This document shows positions 1-9,998 of a stretch of 23,022 nucleotides of DNA, piece after piece. Below the pieces are notes generated by a model that was not told where the DNA came from, made no database searches, and was given only the letters and a program-made list of their open reading frames with translations. A program made the position numbers and the translations under genes. Position 1 is the first letter of the stretch. Each line of letters begins with the position of its first letter. Source of the stretch: Lobulomyces angularis (Eukaryota > Chytridiomycota > Chytridiomycetes > Lobulomycetales > Lobulomycetaceae); contig JADHYX010000355.1 in the NCBI GenBank assembly GCA_027604685.1, positions 1-23,022 on the forward strand, read 5' to 3'.

Positions 1-286
1 CCATAATAATATTTGAAATTAAGAGGTATTTGAGTCAATAATTCAATATTTATATTACTTGACCTTTCTATTTATTTTAATCTGTTTTATATACCAAAAG
101 TGAAGATTATTTAGGCGATACATAAGAGGACGTATTAGATATAATGAATGTAATTTGGTTTTTATTCCGCATGACTTCTAAATATAATAAAGATGAGGAA
201 AAGGAAAATAGTTTTATGACATTCGTATTATAAATTCATAATATCACATATTAAACTATATTAATTAACACAAAATATATTATGTT

Positions 287-298
287 ACCGGCTACGCA
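287..298 (+). repeat. GC dodecamer ACCGGCTACGCA, copy 1
   Basis: One of five exact copies in this window of a 12-bp GC-rich word (others at 4996, 5893, 13015, 13276), plus a near copy at 12764. It lies in AT-rich non-coding DNA and stands out by composition. Confidence 0.75.
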
Positions 299-1353
299 TA
301 TGTAATGTAAGTATCCTTTAAAACTATATTAATTTATTGTTCTCATTAGTAATGTGGATACGCCAACCAATTAGCATATAAAGCATCATTATTTAGATAG
401 TTTAATTTAGCTTTTACTCCTTTATATCCACATAATATTTTAGCATTTTAATAATATGAATTAAACTCCATATTTAGTGCTAGTTGATAGCTATAAAATA
501 TAAAGTCTATAATATAATAACCGATCCAATATCCAATAGCATAAATGAATAAATAGCAAATATATAGTCCTTACCATTACACTATATTAGTAAGGAATAT
601 TTAATATTTTTAACCATTTAAGATTAATATTCTAAAAATACTAGTAGGTGAATGATTATTAATTATTTAATCTCAGGATAAAAAAAAACTTATATTGAGA
701 TATTCTATGTGCTTTAGGTTAGTATTTATTTAAGTAATGTATTACAATTATATATCTCAGTATTCATTGCATTTTATATATAATATTTGTCTATAAAATT
801 TAGATATATTTTTATTAAGCTAAAAACGGAAGGTAATGAAAGAGAGAAAAGGCATTTTTATAAAAATATCAATATTGTAACTGATATTGGTATTCACCAA
901 ATTACATTCAGATAGTAGCATTGGCACCAACCCCTCAACTCTGATGATCTTACTTATTAATCATCATTCCTTTATCTTACAAAATTTTAGGGCCTCCCAA
1001 ATTACTATTTACTTAACCATATTAATACGAATACTGCTAATTTGTTAATAAACACTCAGCAATCTATAATTATTCCTCCAGAATCATAACTATTCATCAA
1101 GGTAGCAGCAGCTATAGGTTTATATATTTTCGTGTGGATCTTATAATTATTTATATTACCATCTTTATCCTACTTAACTATGTTACTATAATAAATATTA
1201 CATTTATAGTATTTTTAGCTAACTATTCAATGTACCAAGATAATCTAGTTTTAATTAGTTTTATTGAGCAAATGTGATGCTTCTTACTCTATACATAGGC
1301 ACAAATAAGGTATAGTTTTTATTCTTAGCCATGAAGTACATGGTAGAATAGAT

Positions 1354-1378
1354 CGCGCAGCGCGCTGCGCGCAGCTGG
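1354..1378 (+). repeat. GC cluster of 7-bp units ending in CTGG
   Basis: Three units, CGCGCAG, CGCGCTG and CGCGCAG, are followed by CTGGATAA. The CTGGATAA edge is the same as that of the 6222-6282 array read on its - strand, so this looks like a member of one GC-cluster family. The units can fold back on one another because CGCGCAG/CTGCGCG are complementary. Confidence 0.7.
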
Positions 1379-1543
1379 ATAACTTAATAGCCACTTAATG
1401 TAATTTGGTACTATAGTACAACAGCATTTCTTAACTTTTAACCTTTTATTAATTCGCAATTAGAACAAATATATTAAATTTCCTGTTCGAATATTTGGTA
1501 ACTAGTTGTATTATGTTCTTATAATTCGAAGTTAAATTTTTAA

Positions 1544-1577
1544 TAAAATGCGCGCATTTTAATAGCGCGCAAGCTTG
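1544..1577. repeat. GC palindrome plus CGCGCAAG unit
   Basis: Positions 1544-1561 form a perfect 18-nt palindrome centred on GCGCGC. A single CGCGCAAG unit follows immediately (to about 1573), then CTTG. That unit is the same octamer tandemly repeated at 15941-15977. Confidence 0.6.
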
Positions 1578-2364
1578 TAAATTTTCCGCTGTATTTATTA
1601 CATTATTCTTCAATTTACTAATGGATCTTTATCCTTAATAACAAAATACTTTATAATTGTAAATATAAAAGCCCAATAATATCTAATTTAAATATCTACC
1701 AAAAACAAATCAGATTGACTATAAATAATATTTAAATTCAAATAAGCCCTAATTTTATAAATATATAACTACAAAGATTGTTGATATCTACTTTGCTAAT
1801 AACTTAAAAGGTGGATTCGAGATATGTTAAAACTAACGTTTGTGGTATCTAATATGATCTATAAATATAGCATCCTATATGTTATCGGTGACATGGATTT
1901 AGTTTAAATTTGCTGGAGCGGTCCATGTTTGATTCAGGGTCATCTTCCACATTTTAATCGTTGTTGGATTAATGATTGAGTAGATAATTAACGTCTTATA
2001 ACTATATGGATGAATCGTAAACACTTTATAAGAATGATCAGGTAATATTTATGTGAAAATAAATGGCATAAAGGAATGATGATTAATCGTAAGATCCAAT
2101 ATATCAAAACATCTCGACCTACTGAACATTATCATATACATTTAAGTTACTTGATATAATTAAAATTGCTAACTATAAATTATAAATTTAAAGATTACTA
2201 TATTAGATACTGGAAATATTATCTATCTGCATTTAGTATACCCCCCCACAATGCCTGTTAATATCTCCATAAAAAATACAACAAAAATTGTAAAATGCTT
2301 ATCTATTATATAATTGCTATTGACCATACAGTTGAAATTTAATAATATACCTTTTATATGTAAT

Positions 2365-2436
2365 TATAAATATATTAAATATAGATATATAGTAATGGAT
2401 TATAAATATATTAAGTATAGATATCTAGTAGTGGAT
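2365..2436 (+). repeat. Tandem duplication, two 36-bp units
   Basis: Units at 2365-2400 and 2401-2436 differ at only a few bases and are followed by the start of a third unit (TATAAATATTAAG-like with a gap). The array is AT-rich and non-coding, consistent with slippage. No function is apparent. Confidence 0.8.
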
Positions 2437-3526
2437 TATAATATTAAGAACCTGATAAGTTAAAGTATTATGACTTTAATAAATGTATGAAATGTAAATT
2501 GATAATATAAACTAGTAATCCTCTTCATAAAGTTATTCGATATTATAAAAACTTAAATAATATTGACCACATACTTATTATTCTTTAGGTATTATAATAA
2601 ATGCATAAATTGCCTATAAGTAATATATAAAGATATCTAATAATATTACCAACTTCGTAAGGGGAGAGGTTAAAAGAAGAAGGGGGGGGGAATAAGTCTA
2701 AAAGTACAAGAATCATTGTCATATAAATGCTATATCTCAGCACATTTGTAAAACTAATTATTAAAGTTAGATTACTCATTTTTGAATGTATAATAAATTA
2801 AAACTAATCCCATAATTATATATTATCTATAACTCTATATCTATTACTATATTAAATATGTCCTTAGCTAAATCCTTTATATAATGCAGTAGGCTTAAAT
2901 ATTAATTTTTAAATTTATAATTTATAGTTAGCAATAATTTGTAGTTTCATATCAATATGCAAATTACTACATCATTATAATAGAGTATATAACAAGCATT
3001 ATACCCATATTTCATTATGGACAAATACAAAATTAATACTCTTCTTATCTAATATGATATAACTACATAATTATGTATATATTTTACTTAATAAAAGTAA
3101 AATGTTTCAACTCATTGGAAGAGAATAATAAATTGATAATATAAACAATAGATTAATGCATTTAGATTTGTAGATCTCACTATTATACCCATCTATGGAT
3201 ATATTGACTACCAAATGAGGCTATGTAAAAGTTCATATACATTCTTAAATATTAACTTCCATATAAAGCAATTCCTAATTATAAAGGAAGCAATAATTAC
3301 ATTATTTATTAAGTCTTATCTGCGAAGCGATCAATGGTTTGATAATAATTGTTAATTTTCTCCCCTCTCATTTTATTATTTAATGGTAGATACGCTATTT
3401 TGTATAACGCCTCCCTTTTGTATTCATTAACAATTATTAATGTAACTGAGTGTTAATTTTGGTTTTAATAACACATATATCTATTTTATGTAGATATCAT
3501 GTATAATAGCATCTTACATTTTAGGT

Positions 3527-3558
3527 ATCTCTAATTTTATTAATGCTTCATTAGAGAT
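3527..3558. repeat. Inverted repeat, 9-bp stem
   Basis: ATCTCTAAT at 3527-3535 pairs perfectly with ATTAGAGAT at 3550-3558 across a 14-nt loop. It lies about 440 bases upstream of nad1. It could be an RNA processing or termination hairpin, but short AT stems also occur by chance. Confidence 0.3.
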
Positions 3559-3670
3559 TTTTATGTAAACTACCATTATTTGCTGCATTTATTACACTTC
3601 ATTAATTTCTTTATAAACATAGTTATGTAAAATAGATGTATATACAATTTAATATTGTTTATTATATCCG

Positions 3671-3728
3671 CTTAAATGCTTTAGCTCATTATGTGGGTTG
3701 AAATTACTTGTATTTATTGGGCATTTAA
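3671..3728. repeat. Inverted repeat, 9-bp stem, 40-nt loop
   Basis: CTTAAATGC (3671-3679) pairs with GCATTTAAG (3720-3728). The enclosed 40 nt do not fold into a recognisable tRNA. The role is unknown. Confidence 0.3.
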
Positions 3729-4018
3729 GATAATAGATAAGATCCCTTATTATTACATAAAAATCAATATTTATAATTACTTCTATTTTTATACTTCTTT
3801 TTGTTTTTGAGTTTTAATATGCATAAATAAATAGATAATGTTTTAAAATTATTAAAAGGGTATAGTTAGTTATTATATATGGTCACATATTCAATCGGAG
3901 TTATTTTATTACTTCTCCATTCATTTATGAATAAAAAAAATAATAGGAATATTAGCATTATTACCCATCTATGTATATGTATACACAGAGTTATTTAATG
4001 GGGGTAAATATAAAACAT

Positions 4019-4918
4019 ATGATTAATGTTTTAATTGTAGTATTAGGTGTAATTTAGAGTGTAGCATTTATAACTTAGGCTGAAAGAAAAGTTATGGGTG
4101 CAATGCAACGAAGAATAGGTCCAAATAAAGTAGGTTATTTAGGAATTTAGCAACCATTTGCTGATGCTTTTAAATAGATATAGAAAGAAACTATATTGCC
4201 TTTAGCTTCTAATCATTGGTTGTTTTAGGGTGCTCCTTTTTAGACTTTTTATTTGGCTTAGTAGAATTGGTAGGTATAGCCTTAGGATTATGGAATTGCA
4301 TAGTCAGAAGTAATGGGAGGTGGTATATAGGTAATTATTGCTATAGGTGAATAGGGAATATATGGAGTATAGTATTCAGGATGGGCATCAAATTCTAAAT
4401 ATCCTTTTTAGGGTTCTTAGAGATCAACAGCACAAATGATAAGTTATTCTGTTAGTTAGAGTTAGATCTTTTTATGTGTTATTTTTACTTTAGGTACTGT
4501 TGATTTATAGGAAATTGTTTGTGCACAACGTGCTGTTTCTTTATTTGCTGCATAGTTACCTATTGCTATTCTTTTTATTATTTCAGCTGTAGCTGAAACT
4601 AATAGAGCTCCTATGGATCTTCCTGAAGCAGAATCAGAATTAGTAGCTGGTTTTATGACTGAATTTTCTGCTATTGGTTTTGTTTATTTCTTTTTAGCAG
4701 AATATACTAATATTCTTACTATATCTACTTTATTTTTTATCTTTTTTTTTGGTATTTCTATGGCAATTCCTATTGTTTTTTTTATGATTTGGATTCGTGC
4801 TTCTTTAGCTCGTCTTCGTTTTGATCAATTACTAACTTTAGGTTGGTCTCATATTCTACCTTTTACTATTGCTTATATTCTTTTTTTACCTCCTTTCCTT
4901 TATGTATGTTCTCAATAA
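4019..4918 (+). CDS. nad1: NADH dehydrogenase subunit 1 (UAG read as leucine)
   Basis: This is the proton-pumping, quinone-site membrane subunit of respiratory complex I in the inner mitochondrial membrane. With TAG as Leu the frame is open for 299 codons and ends in TAA. Hallmarks appear in order: AERKVMGAMQRRIGPN near residue 21, LGILQPFADAFKLILKE near 46, GWASNSKYPFLGSLRSTAQM near 123, AETNRAPMDLPEAESELVAG near 192, and FF(M)IWIRASLARLRFDQL near 255. Length and motifs fit a complete ND1. The 22 TAG codons all lie between 4055 and 4555, and from 4556 onward there are none. The ATG at 4019 puts about 20 residues before AERK, as in other ND1 proteins. In-frame ATGs at 3998 and 3971 are possible alternatives. 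No intron is needed to read the gene. atp8 follows 274 bases downstream on the same strand, so the two may share a transcript. Confidence 0.97.
4720..4740 (+). repeat. nad1 segment duplicated upstream of atp8 (copy in nad1)
   Basis: These 21 bases encode the ISTLFFI segment of nad1 and recur exactly at 5153-5173, just before atp8. Similarity continues imperfectly for about 11 bases on the 5' side. This copy is part of the coding sequence. Confidence 0.8.
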
Positions 4919-4995
4919 CACGTCAAAATGTAATATAACTTTTATCCCTTTATTTTGTTTACTTTAATACCATGTTTATTGCTTTGTTTATTACT

Positions 4996-5007
4996 TGCGT
5001 AGCCGGT
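4996..5007 (-). repeat. GC dodecamer, copy 2 (TGCGTAGCCGGT on +)
   Basis: Exact reverse-complement copy of the dodecamer seen at 287. It lies 78 bases past the nad1 stop, in the nad1-atp8 spacer. Confidence 0.75.
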
Positions 5008-5020
5008 ATTAATACAAAAG

Positions 5021-5039
5021 GGGGTATATATAATACATT
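5021..5039 (+). repeat. 19-bp GTATATATAATACATT repeat, copy 1
   Basis: The 19-mer GGGGTATATATAATACATT recurs with one mismatch at 21581-21599. It lies between nad1 and atp8, so a promoter or processing site for atp8 is conceivable, but nothing shows this directly. Confidence 0.4.
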
Positions 5040-5152
5040 AAGATACATTTTAGAGATATATATTCACGGAATACTAGTAAATATATATCATTTTATTTTT
5101 ATAAACCTTAGAAAATAAAGCATTATTATATTAATTATTAATATTCATTGAA

Positions 5153-5173
5153 TATATCTACTTTATTTTTTAT
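5153..5173 (+). repeat. nad1-derived duplication upstream of atp8
   Basis: Exact 21-bp copy of nad1 positions 4720-4740. Read through, it extends the atp8 frame upstream to 5148 with nad1-like residues (MNISTLFFIF). I treat it as leader sequence, because the conserved ATP8 start MPQF lies downstream at 5193. Confidence 0.75.
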
Positions 5174-5192
5174 TTTTGTTGTTTTATATAAT

Positions 5193-5342
5193 ATGCCACA
5201 ATTTAAACCCTTTTGGTGGATCCAATTATTATCTTGGATGACTACTGTATTAACAATTATTACTCTTTATCATAATAGTATTAGTTTTCCAGCTACATTA
5301 CAAACTTTAATTTCTAGAGTAACAGTTTTATTTAATAATTGA
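5193..5342 (+). CDS. atp8: ATP synthase F0 subunit 8
   Basis: This is a small single-span subunit of the peripheral stalk of mitochondrial F1F0 ATP synthase, embedded in the inner membrane. The start MPQFKPFWW is the family hallmark (MPQL/MPQF followed by a hydrophobic segment). A hydrophobic helix covers roughly residues 9-28 and a polar C-terminal tail follows. The 49-aa length matches fungal ATP8. The ATG at 5193 is chosen because MPQ is the conserved N-terminus. The frame is also open upstream to 5148 through a duplicated piece of nad1. The stop is TGA, followed by TTT. If TGA were read as Trp the frame would run on about 50 codons, which would be atypical for ATP8. Leu codons here are TTA and CTT with no TAG, as in the 3' third of nad1. 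Confidence 0.88.
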   Translation: MPQFKPFWWIQLLSWMTTVLTIITLYHNSISFPATLQTLISRVTVLFNN

Positions 5343-5445
5343 TTTCTTGCTTTTTCGAATTACGTATTGCTTTTTCAATTTCTTAAGATCGTTAACCTTA
5401 CAGTTTTATATACTGTAGTACCTAAGAAGGCAGCCAAAAGTCTCT

Positions 5446-5463
5446 CTTTTGTTATAACAAAAG
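5446..5463. terminator. 18-nt perfect palindrome downstream of atp8
   Basis: The word CTTTTGTTATAACAAAAG is a perfect palindrome about 100 bases past the atp8 stop. In RNA it could form a hairpin suited to 3' end formation or processing of the nad1-atp8 transcript. That role is inferred from position only. Confidence 0.35.
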
Positions 5464-5892
5464 TAAATTTCATATAGTGATATATGAACTTATAATAAAG
5501 TGGGATGGTACTCCCTATAAATTATTATAAGTATGGTTAAGGGCATCATCTTTTTTATTCTTAAAATATTAATAAATGTAATCTTAGCTTCAACTATCAA
5601 TAGCTCTTCTGTTACGTCATAAATTACTAAGATAAGTAATAGTCCATTAAGTACATCAAATACAAGTTTAATAAGCACTATGGTAACATCAACCAGTTAA
5701 GTTTAATCTCCTATTAAAGAACGGTTTTATAAGCTATGAATACATTTGGCTACATGCAAACTCAGTATAAAGTTAATTTAATTACTATATATAGTAATTA
5801 CATCAACTAGTATAATAATTCTTAACCCTGTAACATAAAAAGTAGACACCAACAGTTAATCCAACACTAATCGCAATAAGTACTGCCTAAAT

Positions 5893-5904
5893 ACCGGCTA
5901 CGCA
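5893..5904 (+). repeat. GC dodecamer ACCGGCTACGCA, copy 3
   Basis: Exact copy of the 287-298 word, inside the repeat-containing spacer after atp8 and between the two larger imperfect repeat units. Confidence 0.75.
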
Positions 5905-6221
5905 ATATAAATCATACAACATAAAAAGTAGATAACAGAACAACAGTTAAACCAACGTTAATTATAGTAACTACTGATACCAATGGTTAAACCAACATAA
6001 ATTGTAAGATTAAAACTCGAAATAATCTCTATAATATTTTATGTCTAATTATCAATTGCTTTTTTAAGTGAATCATAGTTACTAGATGGAGTATTTATAT
6101 ACCAGCGGTGGGATTAAATGTGTTTAAAATAAGAATAATAAGATAAGTATAACTTAAATGTAATACATTAAGTATTAGGGAATAATCCTTATACAATTAA
6201 TTGGAGATCCTCAATTATCCA

Positions 6222-6282
6222 GCTAACGCGCTAACGCGCTAACGCGCTAACGCGCTAACGCGCTAACGCGCTAACGCGCTAA
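6222..6282 (-). repeat. GC octamer tandem array (CGCGTTAG)n-CTGG
   Basis: GCTAACGC is repeated seven full times plus a partial unit on the + strand, preceded by CCA. Read on the - strand it is (CGCGTTAG)n followed by CTGGATAA, the same terminal word as the cluster at 1354-1378. Composition contrasts sharply with the surroundings. The array ends 18 bases from the cox3 relic. Confidence 0.9.
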
Positions 6283-6300
6283 AAGTAGAATATGATGTTA

Positions 6301-6391
6301 AAAAGTAACAGCAGCTACGGAATAAACTAGCAACAAAGTATTCATAAAAGGAAGCGCAAAAGGATGATTACAGCAATTCCTAGGGAGGTCC
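6301..6391 (-). pseudogene. cox3: Fragment of cytochrome c oxidase subunit 3, frameshifted
   Basis: Cox3 is a core membrane subunit of respiratory complex IV. On the - strand the pieces GPP, GIAVI and HPFALPFMNTLLLVYSVAAVTF follow one another. They match the conserved Cox3 order WPPxGIxVIxPFxxPLLNTxxLLxSxxxVT. Each of the two junctions is one base short, so the pieces lie in three successive frames. Only about 30 residues of a protein of about 265 remain, and the following conserved WAHH segment is lost. The 3' side runs into the GC octamer array. This is clearly a non-functional relic, and an intact cox3 should exist elsewhere in the genome. Identification is by motif order only. Confidence 0.6.
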
Positions 6392-7617
6392 TTGTGTATT
6401 AAATACTTTAAGACGTATGTCCGATGTAAATATGCTTAAAATAGCATGCATTTAGATCGTATTAAATGCCAATATTAACCTACGCAAATTGCTACTATGT
6501 GTTTTTCCTAAATAACACACTTATGTTTAAAAATGCCTAAAAATTATAAAGTATTCTTCTACTCATAAATTAACTCTAATGCTTTATTATACTTTATCTA
6601 GTGAGGATATGTACAGATATTACAATTAAATAGTACAGATTATGGATAGTTTTTATAGGAATCATCGAGTTTAATTAAAACGCAATCCCACTTGGTGGGT
6701 TGTTATAAACTTGTATAGAAGAGTCGGTATTATTGTACTAAGATAGATCTTATACTTATTCTTGAAATTTTAATCCCCCCTTGTACAAGGGGATATAGAT
6801 TAATTATTTATTGTTAGACTTAGATGATAACAATAATTCCAAACTAACAAATAATCGCTACTTCCCTATCTTAGTTTTATTTTGTTTACATTATTGTGAA
6901 ACACAAATAGTAATGCTAATTACATGAGTATTATGATATATTGGAGTTCATTAGAACATATAAAGGCGAATATAATATTAAAAATCCATAATTACATATT
7001 GAACTTAAATGTTTAATTATCCTTATCTAAAGATATATTTTAAGAGCATAAAACCTGTTCCACTCTTGTGTTTATATAAATGCATTATAGCTTTATACCT
7101 AAGATATCATTATACATATGTATAAAAGTTTATGAAGTAATTAACTCTAATATAAATGCTTGTAGTGTATCTCGAGTTTATTCCTTTATAAATAGATAAT
7201 ATTTAAATTGCATTTGTCCTGTTAAGCTATCTTAATCTATATAAGAGTTGTATACATATTTTTTTGCGCTATTACAAAAATGCAATCTACAATTCCTACT
7301 ATACAACATCATTATTATTATGACATATTAAACGGTCATATTTATATCCTCATATAGTATACCTAATTTAGCGTATTACGAACTTAGCCTTAGGATTAAT
7401 AATTGTGACTCGGGCTACATATATTCCTGTTACGAAATGCATTCTTTCTTACAAGATTTGAGTAACCGTACCACATGGTACAGATATTTATTTTACATCA
7501 GCATCCTATTATTACTATTGCTCAACTATTTCTTAAGTGTATTACTATTATGTATTGTTCATTTCATGTTGATTCTCAAATAGCTTATTGAAATAGTGTA
7601 CCGTCGAAAGTACAGTG
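6392..7617. other. Non-coding stretch before the plasmid RNA polymerase
   Basis: About 1.2 kb of AT-rich sequence with no recognised gene on either strand and no GC element. If the plasmid inserted as a unit, its left end should lie in the last part of this stretch. I could not find a terminal inverted repeat matching the region beyond 12010. Confidence 0.45.
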
Positions 7618-9998
7618 ATGATAAGAATCACGTCCTCTTATAACGGACTAACCCCCCAATCTATAATGACCTAGAGTGATTTAATTTCTAGAGTTTCTCT
7701 TGATGGATCATATTCCTTCTCCATACTCGGTCTTAATGTTCCCGTAATTACATCTATATAATACTGTTAAAAACAACAAAATCTTATTTAATGTTTCTTT
7801 AAAAAGTCTCAATTTTAATAAAGTTCATTTTACTTCTTTTGATTCTCTTATATACAATTCTGTTTGTCTTTCTAAAATTAAGGAAATAATTTAAACTAAG
7901 GATCAACTTAGATTGGAATCTTATCTTAATGAATTGAATTATGATATTATTAATAATGCTAAATTTAAGGTTTTTGGCACATTCCTTAATGAGTAGAATC
8001 TTATTTATTCTAAGATTAATAATCCATTGATATCTAACGATATTATACTTAATGCTACTATTAATTCTTTTGCTATTATATTTAATGAAATAACTAAAGC
8101 CAAAGATGATTTCCTAGCAGTAAATATTTCTTGGACTAATTTGGCTTTTCAAATTGGTAATTTTATTTTGAGAAAGTATCCAAATATTACTGTTAAGGAA
8201 CCTGTTGTACTGGGTACTTTTGTCCTTAATCTATTCACCATGACTAAATTTTTTAAACAATCTTTCATTACTTCGGAGGATAAATATTTTCTTAATCTAT
8301 CTGAGGATTTCATCGAGAATGTTTATCACTTTTCTATTATTGGGGAATATAAATAGCCTATGATTCAACCTCCTAAAAAATGGACTAATCAATTTAATGG
8401 AGGTTTCCTTTCTAATACTAATTCTAATCTTATTCATTTTGATCCTACAGCTTCTCATAATACATTGGTTAATTATTATTATCTTAATGTTATTAATAGG
8501 ATTAATATGAATAAATATAAAATTAATACTTTGCTTCTAGATTATATCCTAACTGATAATGGATATAAAATACTGAAAAAATAGTATACTACTAATGATA
8601 AAGAGAATTATACTTCTAAAATTATTATTGATATTACTATAAATCTAGCTATTATTTATTCTGAGACAGAGTTTTATTTGCCCGTATTCTCAGATTGGAG
8701 AGGTCGTATTTATCCTGAATCATCTTTCTTGAATTATCAAGCTAATGAACTTTCATTCTCTCTTATATCACCTTTTGAGGGTAAAGTATTGGATGATGTA
8801 GGACTAAGATATTTCCTTATTCATGGTGCTAATTGTTATGGGATAGATAATTATAATTTCGATGAAAGAATTAATTGGGTAATTAATAATGCTAATTCTA
8901 TTATTAATTTGGATTTAGATTTCTTGATTATTACTAAACAACCTATTAATTTCCTTAATTTTGCTCTATATCTTCGTAAATGGTATATTAATCCTAATGA
9001 GCCTCTTCATTTCTTTGCGGTTCAAGATGCTACTTGTTCTGGTTTGCAACATATTGCTTCGATTATGTCAGATAAATCTTTGGCTAAAATGGTTAATCTT
9101 GTTCCCTATAATAATCCATCTGATATTTATACTATTATAGCTAATAATCTTGAGAAATCTCTTTCTAACATATCTCCTTTTAATAAACTTAATATTGATC
9201 GTAAATTTATAAAAAAATCTATTATGACTATACCCTATGGTGTAACTATTATCGGTATGGTTAATCAGATAGCTGAAAATGCTATCTCTTTTAACAAATC
9301 TAATAAGACTTATTGTTTCCTATCTAAAAATAATAATGTTATTAGTCTCTCTCGTAAGGAGCTATTCACCCTTGTTCAATTTATTCTTAGTGAACTTAAT
9401 AAAGATTATGCATCTATTCATATTTTGAAAGATTTCTAAAATGACTTCTTTGCTTTCTAAACTTTCTATACCGGTTATTTGGTATCCTCCTTCGGGTTTG
9501 ATTATTTCTCAAAATTATCTTAATTTTACTAAAACTAGGGCTAGTACTACCTTTAATAAAAAAAGAGTAAGATTTGTTTAGAAAACATATATACCCAATA
9601 CTATTAATAACCATAAACAAAGATTGAGTATTGTTCCTAATTTTATTCATAGTTTCGATGCTACTCTAATTGTTAAATTGCTCGATCTTAATAATGATTA
9701 TGATATCATTACTATTCATGATTGTTTCGGTTGTCATCCTAATTATATGGATAATCTTCGTACTAAAGTTATTAATCTATTTGCCTCTCTTTATCTTAAT
9801 AATAATTATCTTAAGGATTTTCATAAAGAGTCTATTAAAAGTATTGAAAAAGCTGGTTATTCTATAATTAATAATAATGTAATTGATAACCAAAATAAAA
9901 TTCATAAAATACCTAAATTTCCTAAGATTATTAAAGATAATTTCCTTGAAAATCTTACTGATATAAAAAATATTAATTCTATTTATTTGATTCGTTAA
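7618..9998 (+). pseudogene. rpo: Linear-plasmid single-subunit (T7-type) RNA polymerase, broken
   Basis: A phage-type RNA polymerase of the kind encoded by fungal mitochondrial linear plasmids. Catalytic landmarks of the T7 family are all visible: LPMIQPPKKWTN near 8354, FSDWRGRIYPES near 8687, motif A DATCSGLQH at 9026, motif B RKFIKKSIMTIPYGVT near 9200-9245, PNFIHSFDATL near 9640, and motif C IHDCFGCHP near 9714. Five TAG codons (7672, 7994, 8354, 8582, 9579) read as Leu, and the one at 8354 gives the conserved LPMI. About 790 codons are close to full length. It is broken in three places: a frame change near 7750-7761 (the N-terminal piece before this is less certain), TAA at 7892, and TAA at 9437 followed by continuation in the +1 frame. 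Leu codons are mostly CTT, TTA and TTG, unlike the 5' part of nad1. It converges on the DNA polymerase gene on the other strand. Confidence 0.92.

Larger units (their letters stand above)
1..3997. other. Long non-coding stretch upstream of nad1
   Basis: About 4 kb of very AT-rich DNA in which I recognise no protein or RNA gene on either strand. Open frames of 40-78 codons occur (for example + strand 1041-1277), but at this base composition and with TAG as sense such lengths are expected by chance. The stretch holds one GC dodecamer (287-298), two GC clusters (1354-1378 and 1544-1577), a 36-bp tandem duplication (2365-2436), homopolymer runs of C near 2241 and G near 2681, and two inverted repeats near 3527 and 3671. 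The nad1 promoter and leader presumably lie in its last few hundred bases, but no promoter motif is recognisable. Confidence 0.6.
5343..6221. other. Non-coding spacer with imperfect repeats
   Basis: No gene is recognised. On the - strand, 5490-5678 is an open frame from GTG of about 62 codons, hydrophobic and with no recognisable motif; chance is likely. Between 5832 and 6000 a unit of the form ACATAAAAAGTAGA...CAACAGTTAA(T/A)CCAAC occurs twice, at about 5832-5864 and 5919-5956. A third degenerate piece (CAATGGTTAAACCAAC) lies near 5981, pointing to local duplication. Confidence 0.5.

Noticed and set aside
345..569. - strand frame with protein-like content (GYWIGYYIID, CGYKGVKAKLNYLNN) split by one TAA
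   Set aside because: Suggestive, but too short, interrupted and without a known motif; expected by chance with TAG as sense.
2585..2779. 64-codon - strand open frame
   Set aside because: Low-complexity AT-rich frame over the G homopolymer; no motif and length expected by chance.
4972..5118. 48-codon frame between nad1 and atp8 (MFIALFITCVAG...)
   Set aside because: It spans the GC dodecamer and the 19-bp repeat, both non-coding elsewhere, and matches no family.
5490..5678. 62-codon - strand hydrophobic frame from GTG
   Set aside because: No recognisable family, chance length, and no conserved neighbours on that strand.
9414..9867. Extra frames over the 3' part of the RNA polymerase (9414-9650 on -, 9670-9867 on +)
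   Set aside because: Shadows of the RNA polymerase frame that carries motif C.
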